64,000 nucleotides of DNA from Modicisalibacter sp033446685. GTDB lineage: Bacteria > Pseudomonadota > Gammaproteobacteria > Pseudomonadales > Halomonadaceae. Below are positions 45,189 to 52,425 of the stretch, in pieces; position 1 is the first letter of the stretch, and the number at the start of each line of letters is the position of its first letter. The translations under genes were made by a program, and so were the position numbers. The notes under the pieces were generated by a model that saw nothing but the letters and a program-made list of their open reading frames with translations, made no database searches and was not told where the DNA came from. The DNA lies in NCBI RefSeq assembly GCF_033446685.1, contig NZ_JAWQLY010000003.1:324099-388098 (forward strand). Reading direction: 5' to 3'.

Positions 45189-47167
45189 TGCGCCTCACCC
45201 AACTGGCTCGCCAGTGAGAAGTTGCGCCGCAGTACGCTGAGATCGGGATGGCCATTGATGAAGTCATCGGGATAATAGCCGTAGTTGTAGATGCCTTCGC
45301 TACGAATCACTTCCATCCAGTGCGCCAGCGTCTTGCTGGGAACCGGCGATTGATCACGCCAGTCGGTGGCCTGGAGCTCGAAGACCAGGCGCTCGGCGGG
45401 AACGTGCTTCAAGGCTTCGTTGGCGAGTCGTCTCAGCCAGCTATCCGCGTCCTTGGCGCCTTCCATGTACGGCATGGCCATGACGGCGGTGTAATCGTAG
45501 TAGCGGCCGAATTTTTCTAGATCCTGGGCGAACCAAGCCTCGCTTTCGGGCTCGAGGACCACCGGCGCATACATGTTGCGGGCGATCAAGAAGCGCTGGT
45601 TGTCGTACTGGCGATAGCGGTTGGCGGCGTTGCGCAACTCGTAGGTGAAGTCGATCAGAAACTGCGTCTTGTGCCGGGTCCACTCGGCCATCTTTTGACT
45701 GTTTTGGCGAATCTGCGTAACGCTGCCGGGCAGATTCCATTCGTCTTGATACCACTGCAGCGCCGCCGGGCTGGCATCCTCGAAATCGTTCATTAGCCCA
45801 TCGTCGTGGAACAGCAGGCTATCGAACTTGGCCATGCGGCCGAGGTCCTCGTAAATCTCGCTGATGATCTTGCGATTTTCCTCGACGTAGGGCGAAAGGC
45901 GCCGGTAATAGTCCGGATTGGTCTTGCCCAGGCGCGAGTCGACGACGTACTGATGGCCCTTGCCGAGGTCGAACGCCATGATCGGCATCCAGGCATAGAC
46001 TTCGACCCCGGCGCGCTTCTTGAGCTGCCAGGCGACGCGGTTGAACAGGTCGGCCTTCATCGGCATGTGGCGGTTGGGGAAATACAGCGCTTCGGCGACC
46101 CCGTCGGCATCGTCATCGGCATAGGCCTGCAGATAGACCGTGCTCACGCCCTGTTTCTTGATGCGATCGAGCAGCACATCCAGGTTGCGTCCCTGTTGCT
46201 TCTTGTCCTCGTCGTAGATGTAGTCGAGATCCACGTGGACGATGCGCTCGACGCCACGCTCCCAGGTCCGGTCGGCCAGAATCTCCTCGAGGGTTTCCAG
46301 CGAGGTTTCCTGGTCGATCAGGTAGCGCCCCATCTCCCGGGGGCTTTCGTTCACGTTATTGACGTGCTCCAGCAGGCTGAAGGTTTGTGGCATGCCCGCA
46401 CCGGCAGCCAGCTTCAATGTTGCGTTGCTGTAGGCGCCATACGGCCAGACCATGATGCGCGGCCCCTTGCCCAGCTCGTCCTGGAAGCGCTGACGGGTCA
46501 TGTTCATGTCGTCGCGTATGCGCGAGAGGTATTGGCTTTCGCTTTCGTAGCCGGAGGGCGACCAAGCGCTCGTGGTAGCGGCGGGTTGCTGGTTGCCGAA
46601 TGGATTGCCAACGATTCCCTTGTGCAGGTCGTAGGTATGCGAGGCGACTTCGACCAGGTCCGACTGCTGCATTTCGCGCAACTCTTCCCAGGTCATGAAG
46701 CGTTCGCGAGGCAGGGTCGTTTCGCCGTAGGGCACTTGCTGACCTGTCGGCACGTCGAGCCAGCTACCGACCACGGCGGTGATGACGGGGTAGCCATACA
46801 GCTTGAGCAATGGGTAGACAATGTCGTAAAAGCTGCGATAGCCATCGTCGAAGGTCAGCAAAATGGCCTTGTCGGGCAGAGGCTTCTTTCCTGCGCGCGC
46901 GTCGAGGATCTGTTGATAGCTGACGGGGTGGTAGCCGAGTTCGGCAAACAAATTGAAATGCTGGATCAGCAAGTTGCGGGTGATCGTCTGCGGAAAGATC
47001 TTCATGTCCGGGGTCTGCTTCAGGTCGACCACGTCGTGGTAGCTGATAACGCTGAACTCGCCGGGATCGCGTCCCGGGTCGCGGCCTGAATTCTTGGCCG
47101 CAAACGCCGGCATGGCCAGGGACAAGGCCAGCAGGACTGCCATCCATTTGCTCACAGGAATCTCCAT
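45185..47167 (-). CDS. pgaB: PNAG deacetylase/hydrolase PgaB
   Basis: A 660-residue exported protein. The N-terminal deacetylase domain has SVISYHDVVD, LLTFDDGYRSFYDIVYPLL and EVASHTYDLHKG (metal residues D, H, H). The C-terminal domain (from about residue 300, HVDLDYIYDEDKKQQGRN) is of the GHL13 type, with LFHDDGLMNDFEDASP. E. coli PgaB is a lipoprotein. Here the signal (MEIPVSKWMAVLLALSLAMPAFA) has no lipobox cysteine, so a soluble periplasmic form is predicted. It overlaps pgaA by 16 bases. Confidence 0.92.
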   Translation of the reverse strand: MEIPVSKWMAVLLALSLAMPAFAAKNSGRDPGRDPGEFSVISYHDVVDLKQTPDMKIFPQTITRNLLIQHFNLFAELGYHPVSYQQILDARAGKKPLPDKAILLTFDDGYRSFYDIVYPLLKLYGYPVITAVVGSWLDVPTGQQVPYGETTLPRERFMTWEELREMQQSDLVEVASHTYDLHKGIVGNPFGNQQPAATTSAWSPSGYESESQYLSRIRDDMNMTRQRFQDELGKGPRIMVWPYGAYSNATLKLAAGAGMPQTFSLLEHVNNVNESPREMGRYLIDQETSLETLEEILADRTWERGVERIVHVDLDYIYDEDKKQQGRNLDVLLDRIKKQGVSTVYLQAYADDDADGVAEALYFPNRHMPMKADLFNRVAWQLKKRAGVEVYAWMPIMAFDLGKGHQYVVDSRLGKTNPDYYRRLSPYVEENRKIISEIYEDLGRMAKFDSLLFHDDGLMNDFEDASPAALQWYQDEWNLPGSVTQIRQNSQKMAEWTRHKTQFLIDFTYELRNAANRYRQYDNQRFLIARNMYAPVVLEPESEAWFAQDLEKFGRYYDYTAVMAMPYMEGAKDADSWLRRLANEALKHVPAERLVFELQATDWRDQSPVPSKTLAHWMEVIRSEGIYNYGYYPDDFINGHPDLSVLRRNFSLASQLGEAQ

Positions 47168-49569
47168 TCAAAACCGGCGGTAATGAAATTGCCGTATTCG
47201 GGAACGCCGTCGTAGACGGATTTTTGGCGGCTAACGCCGTATTCGAAGATGACGTTGGGCTTGAACTCCCAACTGTGCTGGTAGCCCACCGACCAGGTCG
47301 GCTCGCTGCCATAGTCTTCCTGCCAGTAACTGCCACTGCCCAAGGTCAGGGCCTGTACGAAGGACTGCCGATAGCCCAGTGGCAGCGCATGGGCGAACTC
47401 GAGTTCGCCGCTGAGGCTGGCATCCTGGCTGGGGTTGAAGTAGCTGGCCTTGACTTCGTCGTTCTTCGAGGCGCCGGCGAATAATTGGCCGGTGAGGCTC
47501 CACTCGTCGTGGTCGTAGAGCTCCTCGGTCCAGTAGCCCGAGATGGAACGACGCAGATTGCCGTCTTCCAGGTCCATGAAGGCCAGGTCGATGCCGCCCG
47601 TGCCGGACTCATCTCGCCGGTAGCGTCCTTCCAGGCGGTAAAGATCGGCATAGACGTTATCGCGTAGCGCGCGCAGAGGCGTCTCGTCGCTATTGATCTC
47701 GGCGCTGAAAATACCCGTCCAGTGATCGGAGAAGGCATAGCTGAGTTCGCTCCAAAGAAGCGGGTCCTCGTTGAGCTGGGCGCCGTCGCCGACCGCCAGC
47801 TTCAAGCTGGCGGGGTATAGGTTGAACTCGTAGCCCGCGGCGGTGTAAGCGGCATGCAGCGGTTCGCCGTCGTACTCGCCGTACATCCCGATGCGCTGGG
47901 CGAAGAAGCGCGAGCCGGCGTCGTTGCGCGGTGCTTCCAGCAGCGTTTCGTAGCGCCAATCGCGCGAACTCTGCACGCCGGACCCGGTACTGTCGCCATG
48001 GGTGGCCTTGACGCTGAGTCCGCCGGCGCGCTGCTCGCGCAGTTCCCGGGCCAGGCCATCCAGCGACACGCTGGGTGGGTCCTGCTCGATATGCCGCTCG
48101 GTGGTCTCGACGTTGCCGTGCCAGTCGCCGCGGTCCAGGCGCGACATGAGCACCCCGTAGGTAGGGGTATTGCGGTCATCGGGCGCCGAAAGCTGGGCGG
48201 CCCGCTGATAATCTTCTTCGGCCTGACGTGGCCAGCCGCGCCAGCGGCTGAGATCGCCCTTGATGCGCCACAGCGAAGCGCTGGCCGGGGCTTGCTCGAT
48301 CAGGGCCTCCAGGCGTTCGGAGGCGACGTCCTCGTCGCCGCGCCAGGCGGAGAGCATCACGTCAAGATGGCGCACGCGCTCGTAATTGGAATTGCTGATG
48401 CGCCGGGTGCCGGTAAAGTCCCAGCGTGAGGGAGGCTCGGCCTTTTTCCATTTGCCGAGAACCTGCTCGGCTTCGTCATACTGGCTGGCATCGGCATAGG
48501 CGTAGATCAGCGACTCGTAGCGGGGCTGGTCCCGGTCGCGCGCAAGTTCGGGGTTGGAAGCGATCAGCGAGGCGTAGATGCCGCTTGCCTCGTACGGGCG
48601 GCCCAGGCCGCTGAGCGCATCCGCGCGCGCTTCGAGAACGTAATTGGGCAGCGGGCCGTAACGGGCCTCCAGTTGCGTTGCCAAGGCCTCGGCCTCTTCG
48701 AAGCGACGCAGCGTCGCAAGCGCCACGACTCTGTCGTACTGGGCGCGTTGAACGAGGCCGGGATCGGCGTCCTGCGTGGCGATAACCGACTCCAGCTCGG
48801 TCAGGCCGGCCTCGGTACGAATGACTTCATTGGTGCTCTCGGCCAGGCGTATCTTGCTCACGGCATCGTAATAACGCAGCCAGAGACGATCCGACTCGGT
48901 AAAGAACCGGGGATTTTCCTGCATCAGCTGCCCGGCGGCACTACGGGCTCCCAGAGTGACGGCCAGGCGATAGAGTGCCTTGATTTCTTTTTCATTGCGG
49001 GGATGACGTTCGACGAGCAACTGACGAGCCTGCAGCTCTGCGATGGGATTGCCGTTGCGTGCCGCCAGGTAGGCGCGTGTCTCGAACCAGTCGTCGGTAC
49101 GCCCGAAGCGCTCCTCGTAACGGGTCAGGGCCCAGTTGGCGGACTCGTAGTAACCTTGATCGATATTGGTCAGCGCGATACCCAGCCACCCCTGGGCATT
49201 GTTGGGGTCGCGGAATGTCAGTGTCTGGTAGAACTCCTGAGAGCGCTCGTATTCCTCGGCCAGGCGGGCGGCCCGGCCCAGTGCTTCCAGGCTGACATTG
49301 GAATAGTCGTCGACACTGCACTCGGTACAGATATCCAATGCTTGCCGGTAACGACCGTCGCGCATCATCAATGCAATCAAGTCGTCGAGGACGGCACGGT
49401 CACCGGTTTGCTCGTACAGGCGCGAAAGGCCATCGATCGCTTCGTCGAGTTGCCCCTGGCGCGCCATGATGACCCAGGATTCTCGTTGAGAATCCAGGTC
49501 GTTTTGTGCCAGTGCCGTATTTGCTGCAAATAATGCCGCGGCACATAGCAGCGTTCTCGTTAAGTTCAT
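47152..49569 (-). CDS. pgaA: PNAG outer membrane export porin PgaA
   Basis: An 805-residue protein with a Sec signal (MNLTRTLLCAAALFAANTALA), a periplasmic TPR superhelix (to about residue 500) and a C-terminal 16-strand-type beta-barrel ending in FITAGFEWRFL. Length equals E. coli PgaA (807). It binds partly deacetylated PNAG and exports it for biofilm. It is the first gene of the leftward pga operon. Base composition is lower in GC than the backbone. Confidence 0.9.
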   Translation of the reverse strand: MNLTRTLLCAAALFAANTALAQNDLDSQRESWVIMARQGQLDEAIDGLSRLYEQTGDRAVLDDLIALMMRDGRYRQALDICTECSVDDYSNVSLEALGRAARLAEEYERSQEFYQTLTFRDPNNAQGWLGIALTNIDQGYYESANWALTRYEERFGRTDDWFETRAYLAARNGNPIAELQARQLLVERHPRNEKEIKALYRLAVTLGARSAAGQLMQENPRFFTESDRLWLRYYDAVSKIRLAESTNEVIRTEAGLTELESVIATQDADPGLVQRAQYDRVVALATLRRFEEAEALATQLEARYGPLPNYVLEARADALSGLGRPYEASGIYASLIASNPELARDRDQPRYESLIYAYADASQYDEAEQVLGKWKKAEPPSRWDFTGTRRISNSNYERVRHLDVMLSAWRGDEDVASERLEALIEQAPASASLWRIKGDLSRWRGWPRQAEEDYQRAAQLSAPDDRNTPTYGVLMSRLDRGDWHGNVETTERHIEQDPPSVSLDGLARELREQRAGGLSVKATHGDSTGSGVQSSRDWRYETLLEAPRNDAGSRFFAQRIGMYGEYDGEPLHAAYTAAGYEFNLYPASLKLAVGDGAQLNEDPLLWSELSYAFSDHWTGIFSAEINSDETPLRALRDNVYADLYRLEGRYRRDESGTGGIDLAFMDLEDGNLRRSISGYWTEELYDHDEWSLTGQLFAGASKNDEVKASYFNPSQDASLSGELEFAHALPLGYRQSFVQALTLGSGSYWQEDYGSEPTWSVGYQHSWEFKPNVIFEYGVSRQKSVYDGVPEYGNFITAGFEWRFL

Positions 49570-49602
49570 TGCCCATCCCTTTGCTGGTCTTTTAGGCGTG
49601 AC

Positions 49603-49668
49603 TCGGTTCGTTATAAGTCCAGGAAGGGTTTATTAGTAAATTATGTATATTGCGGTGTAACGAACCGA
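49603..49668. promoter_or_regulatory. Spaced inverted repeat upstream of pgaA
   Basis: TCGGTTCGTTA (49603-49613) and TAACGAACCGA (49658-49668) are perfect 11-base arms with a 44-base AT-rich spacer, 33-99 bases before the pgaA start. Two half-sites on the same DNA face, or a long RNA stem, are possible. The rest of 49570-49953 holds no gene seen. Confidence 0.5.
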
Positions 49669-49765
49669 TAAATAATGTGGGTATGGTAAAGGGGGGCGCG
49701 AAACGTCCCAACCTGACATTGGCTCATTGGACGAATGTTTTCTGTGCTACTAGAAAACGCGATAA

Positions 49766-49785
49766 AGGCTTGTTGCGGCAAGCCT
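49766..49785 (-). terminator. Weak hairpin downstream of the GH51 remnant
   Basis: AGGCTTG and CAAGCCT form a perfect 7-base stem with a 6-base loop. On the minus strand it is followed by TTTATCGCGTTTTC. It could have terminated the now decayed GH51 gene. Confidence 0.35.
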
Positions 49786-49953
49786 GCGGCGGGAGGGTGG
49801 GTAATTTTATAGTGAGCAGTCGTTTGATGTTGCAAAAAAGATTGATTTATGAATGCAGAGTTTGTGTTTGCTCATGCGGAATCATGAATGAACCTAGCTA
49901 GAATTGTTTTAAACATGCCATTTCATTAAGAGGCAAACAGAGGGTAGTCGGGC

Positions 49954-50244
49954 TCATCGACTACCCGCTTTTGTATCTGCGCCGCCCCCGTAGTCGATGT
50001 CGAGCTCCAGCGCTTCGCTAGCGTGCCGATTGACGATGAACAGGACGATAGTTCCCTGGCTGTCGTCGTATACGGCGGAGACGTCCAGATAGGCGATGTC
50101 GTCGAGCTCGCCGGCCCGGTAGGGCGGACTATTGACGGCCAGTTGCAGGGCCTTGCCGCGGCCGAAGCGGGGGGCGAAATACAGCGGGTAGAAAATTGTC
50201 TGGCGCCAGGCATTGCCGTCGCTCTCGGTCATGATCGGGGCTTC
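49954..50244 (-). pseudogene. C-terminal remnant of a GH51 alpha-L-arabinofuranosidase
   Basis: The minus strand codes EAPIMTESDGNAWRQTIFYP, then RFGRGKALQLAVNSPPY, DDIAYLDVSAVYDD and TIVLFIVNRHASEALELDIDY. This is the C-terminal signature of GH51 alpha-L-arabinofuranosidases, which normally have about 500 residues. Only about 95 codons remain, and 50245-50483 codes nothing related and shows no other gene. Loss of the catalytic domain makes it a pseudogene. It is notable because an arabinose uptake and oxidation cluster lies 6 kb away. Confidence 0.75.
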
Positions 50245-50483
50245 TCCCGGACACTGAGTGTGGTATTGCTCATGACAGCAGGCTCTGAAGGGCTCATTTT
50301 TGTTTAGCCTGCGAAATATAGGTGGGGTTTTTGGATTCTCGCTAATATATGAATTTCTCTCTCCATATGAATATCGTTATTGAAACCGCAGGAGAGGGAC
50401 CAGCACTGACACCGAATCGGTGGCTTAGACCAAGGATGGGCCACCAAAGTAGGAACAATAAACGTTCCAGGGTGGCGGAAACG

Positions 50484-50519
50484 ACAAGCCCCCGGTCGCT
50501 TCAGCGGCCGGGGGCTTGT
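50484..50519 (-). terminator. Strong hairpin downstream of the 72-residue gene
   Basis: ACAAGCCCCCGG pairs perfectly with CCGGGGGCTTGT, and the loop adds CGCT/AGCG. It is 38 bases after the stop of the small minus-strand gene. The following minus-strand bases are CGTTTCC, so the T-run is short. Confidence 0.65.
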
Positions 50520-50557
50520 GTGACGGGGCTCGCCTTCCGGGCGAAACCGCCAGCGGT

Positions 50558-50776
50558 TCAATGCATGACCTTCCACAGCTGGAGAAGGGGTTCCTTGACG
50601 CCGTTGCGCCTGGCGACGTACTCGGCTTCACGCCGCGCATTGGCGGCTTGCTCTACGCTCAATGGGCCTTCGTCGTCCTGGCGTCGTGCCGTGGCGATCG
50701 TATGCCCGGTCTTGTAGATCATGCCGATGCCCGAATGGGGGTGGGCCGTTTCCGTAGTGCTCTGCTGCTTATCCAT
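50558..50776 (-). CDS. Small conserved-looking protein of unknown function
   Basis: A 72-residue hydrophilic protein (MDKQQSTTETAHPHSGIGM at the start; a helical, charged middle VEQAANARREAEYVARRNG). The ATG has a strong AAGGAG 6 bases upstream and a terminator hairpin follows the stop, so it is likely to be real. No family was recognised. Confidence 0.6.
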   Translation of the reverse strand: MDKQQSTTETAHPHSGIGMIYKTGHTIATARRQDDEGPLSVEQAANARREAEYVARRNGVKEPLLQLWKVMH

Positions 50777-51084
50777 GGTGCTCTCCTTTGCGGTACAAGG
50801 GCGTCACGTGCCCTTACCCATTACATTAATACACATTTGGTTACCTTCAAAGATTTCAAGGGGCAAACGAATATTCAAGGAGATGGCATCGCGCACAGCC
50901 GTGAGTGATTCCTAACGTGCAGGGCATGGTAGAAGTTGGCAGATTCCGGCCGTTCATCGGCGCATGAGGCGTATCACAAGCTTATATTTTCATTGGTTAT
51001 TCTCAGACGCCCGATGGGTTGGATTTAACCCTGTAAACGGGCCCAGTTCCTGCAATTGCGAGCGGCTTGCGCCTTTAGAATGGC

Positions 51085-51145
51085 GGCGATGCATCTCTGC
51101 ATCCCTGTTTGACCGGCGCCCGAGAGGGTGCCGGTCCTTTTTTTG
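51085..51145 (+). ncRNA. Candidate small RNA with terminator
   Basis: A perfect 6-base hairpin (GATGCA-TCTC-TGCATC, 51088-51103) is followed by a 10-base terminator stem ACCGGCGCCC/GGGTGCCGGT with GAGA loop (51112-51135) and seven T. A TAGAAT box lies at 51076-51081, but the -35 is poor. No protein gene ends here on this strand, so a short RNA is likely. The 50777-51084 stretch before it contains no recognised gene. Confidence 0.45.
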
Positions 51146-51203
51146 CGTGTCTGACCGATCACGGTAGGCGGCAGTCCATTGACCTTCAGTTGAATGACCG
51201 GGC

Positions 51204-51292
51204 CTGACTTCGAACGGCGTTCAGGCTTATGATGAATATGCGATATCAGTCCTCGTCCGCAGCGTATTCCAGTGGATGAGGGCTGATTTTTT
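51204..51292 (+). promoter_or_regulatory. rnk promoter and possible attenuator hairpin
   Basis: A CTGACT / TATGAT promoter-like pair (51204-51209, 51228-51233) is followed at once by a 13-base stem TCAGTCCTCGTCC / GGATGAGGGCTGA (51246-51258, 51274-51286; two G-U pairs) and six T. A terminator this close to a start site and 40 bases before the rnk ATG looks like transcription attenuation. It could also just end a short upstream transcript. Confidence 0.45.
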
Positions 51293-51332
51293 CGCTCTAA
51301 CGCTCATGGCATTCAAGAGAAGGAGTCTCTAT

Positions 51333-51746
51333 ATGCTACGCCGTGCAATGCCCCTGAACCGTCTGGACGCAGAACGCTTGCAGCGCTTGATCGACGAAAT
51401 GGACGATATCGACGATCAACGACTGACCGGTACGCTCCAGGGCAAGCTCGACCTGGGTATCGTCTTCGACCCGCAGGAGCTGCCAGCCAGCGTCGTCAGC
51501 ATGAACACCCGGATTCGCCTGACCGACCCGAACGACGAGCGTTCGATCACCCGCACGCTGGTCTTCCCGCATTCGCTGGACAACGTTCAGGATGGCCTGT
51601 CGGTCTTCACCGATCTGGGCGCCGACCTGCTGGGCCGCTGTCTCGGCGACTGCGTGACCTGGCCGCGCGTGGACGGCAGCCAGCAGACGCTGCGTATCGA
51701 CGCGATCCTCTGGCAGCCGGAGGCGTCCGGCCAGTTTCACCGTTGA
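51333..51746 (+). CDS. rnk: Rnk-family GreA/GreB-domain regulator
   Basis: A 137-residue protein. An N-terminal coiled section (PLNRLDAERLQRLIDEMDD) precedes a GreA/GreB C-terminal-like domain (VVSMNTRIRLTD, ITRTLVFPHSLD, LGADLLGRCLGDCVTW, WQPEASGQFH). Rnk binds RNA polymerase near the secondary channel and modulates nucleotide-related expression. The ATG at 51333 has AAGGAG 8 bases upstream. Confidence 0.85.
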   Translation: MLRRAMPLNRLDAERLQRLIDEMDDIDDQRLTGTLQGKLDLGIVFDPQELPASVVSMNTRIRLTDPNDERSITRTLVFPHSLDNVQDGLSVFTDLGADLLGRCLGDCVTWPRVDGSQQTLRIDAILWQPEASGQFHR

Positions 51747-51780
51747 GGAGGTATCATGAGGAAACAGGGATGAGCAACGC

Positions 51781-52389
51781 ATGCCGCTGACTCTGTGGCT
51801 GTCGCTCGCCGCCGTTTGTGCGTTGGGCGCGATGTCGCCCGGCCCCAGCCTGGCGATGGTGCTGCGCCATACGCTGGGTGGCGGACGTGCCCCGGGGGTG
51901 ATCGCCGGACTCATGCATGCCATGGGCGTGGGGCTGTATGCGCTGCTGACGGTATGGGGGCTGGGCGCGGTGATCAGCCGCCAGCCGATGCTGTTCATGC
52001 TGATCACCTGGGGCGGCGCGGCTTACCTGGCCTGGTTGGGCATCAAGGCGCTGCGTGCCGGGCGCGGTGGCGCGCTGGAGGCGCGGGGCGCCGCCACCGG
52101 GCCGGTCCAGGCTGCCAGGGACGGCGTGCTGGTGGCACTGGGCAATCCCAAGCTGATCCTGTTCTTCGTCGCCCTGCTCAGTCAGTTCGTCAGCGCCGAC
52201 ATGGAGTGGCCCGCCAAGGCGCTGATCGTCGCCACGGCGACGCTGATCGATGGGGGGTGGTACGTCATGGTCGCGCTGGCGTTGTCGCACTCCGCGGTGC
52301 TGCCGTGGCTTCAGGCTCGCGCGCACTGGATCAACCGCATCACCGGAGTGTTGCTGATCGCCTTGGCGGTGCGGGTGCTCATCGGCTGA
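51781..52389 (+). CDS. LysE/RhtB-family amino acid exporter
   Basis: A 202-residue membrane protein with about six helices. The family signature is GAMSPGPSLAMVLRHTLGGG near the start, then LTVWGLGAVISRQP and ALGNPKLILFFVALLSQF. The exported amino acid cannot be told. It follows rnk after 34 bases and may be cotranscribed with it. Confidence 0.87.
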   Translation: MPLTLWLSLAAVCALGAMSPGPSLAMVLRHTLGGGRAPGVIAGLMHAMGVGLYALLTVWGLGAVISRQPMLFMLITWGGAAYLAWLGIKALRAGRGGALEARGAATGPVQAARDGVLVALGNPKLILFFVALLSQFVSADMEWPAKALIVATATLIDGGWYVMVALALSHSAVLPWLQARAHWINRITGVLLIALAVRVLIG

Positions 52390-52425
52390 ACCCGCGACGG
52401 CGCGCAAGCGCCGCCGGGGCTGATC

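Noticed and set aside
49650..49901. Plus-strand open frame upstream of pgaA
   Set aside because: No ribosome site, crosses the inverted repeat and hairpin, and shows no recognisable protein features.
50964..51167. Short plus-strand ORF over the candidate small RNA
   Set aside because: No ribosome site, and it runs through the terminator stem and T-run, so coding is unlikely.
42096..51300. Search for a direct repeat of the tRNA-Leu 3' end as island boundary
   Set aside because: No second copy of the tRNA end was noticed by eye to 51.3 kb, and no integrase gene is present, so island borders cannot be set.
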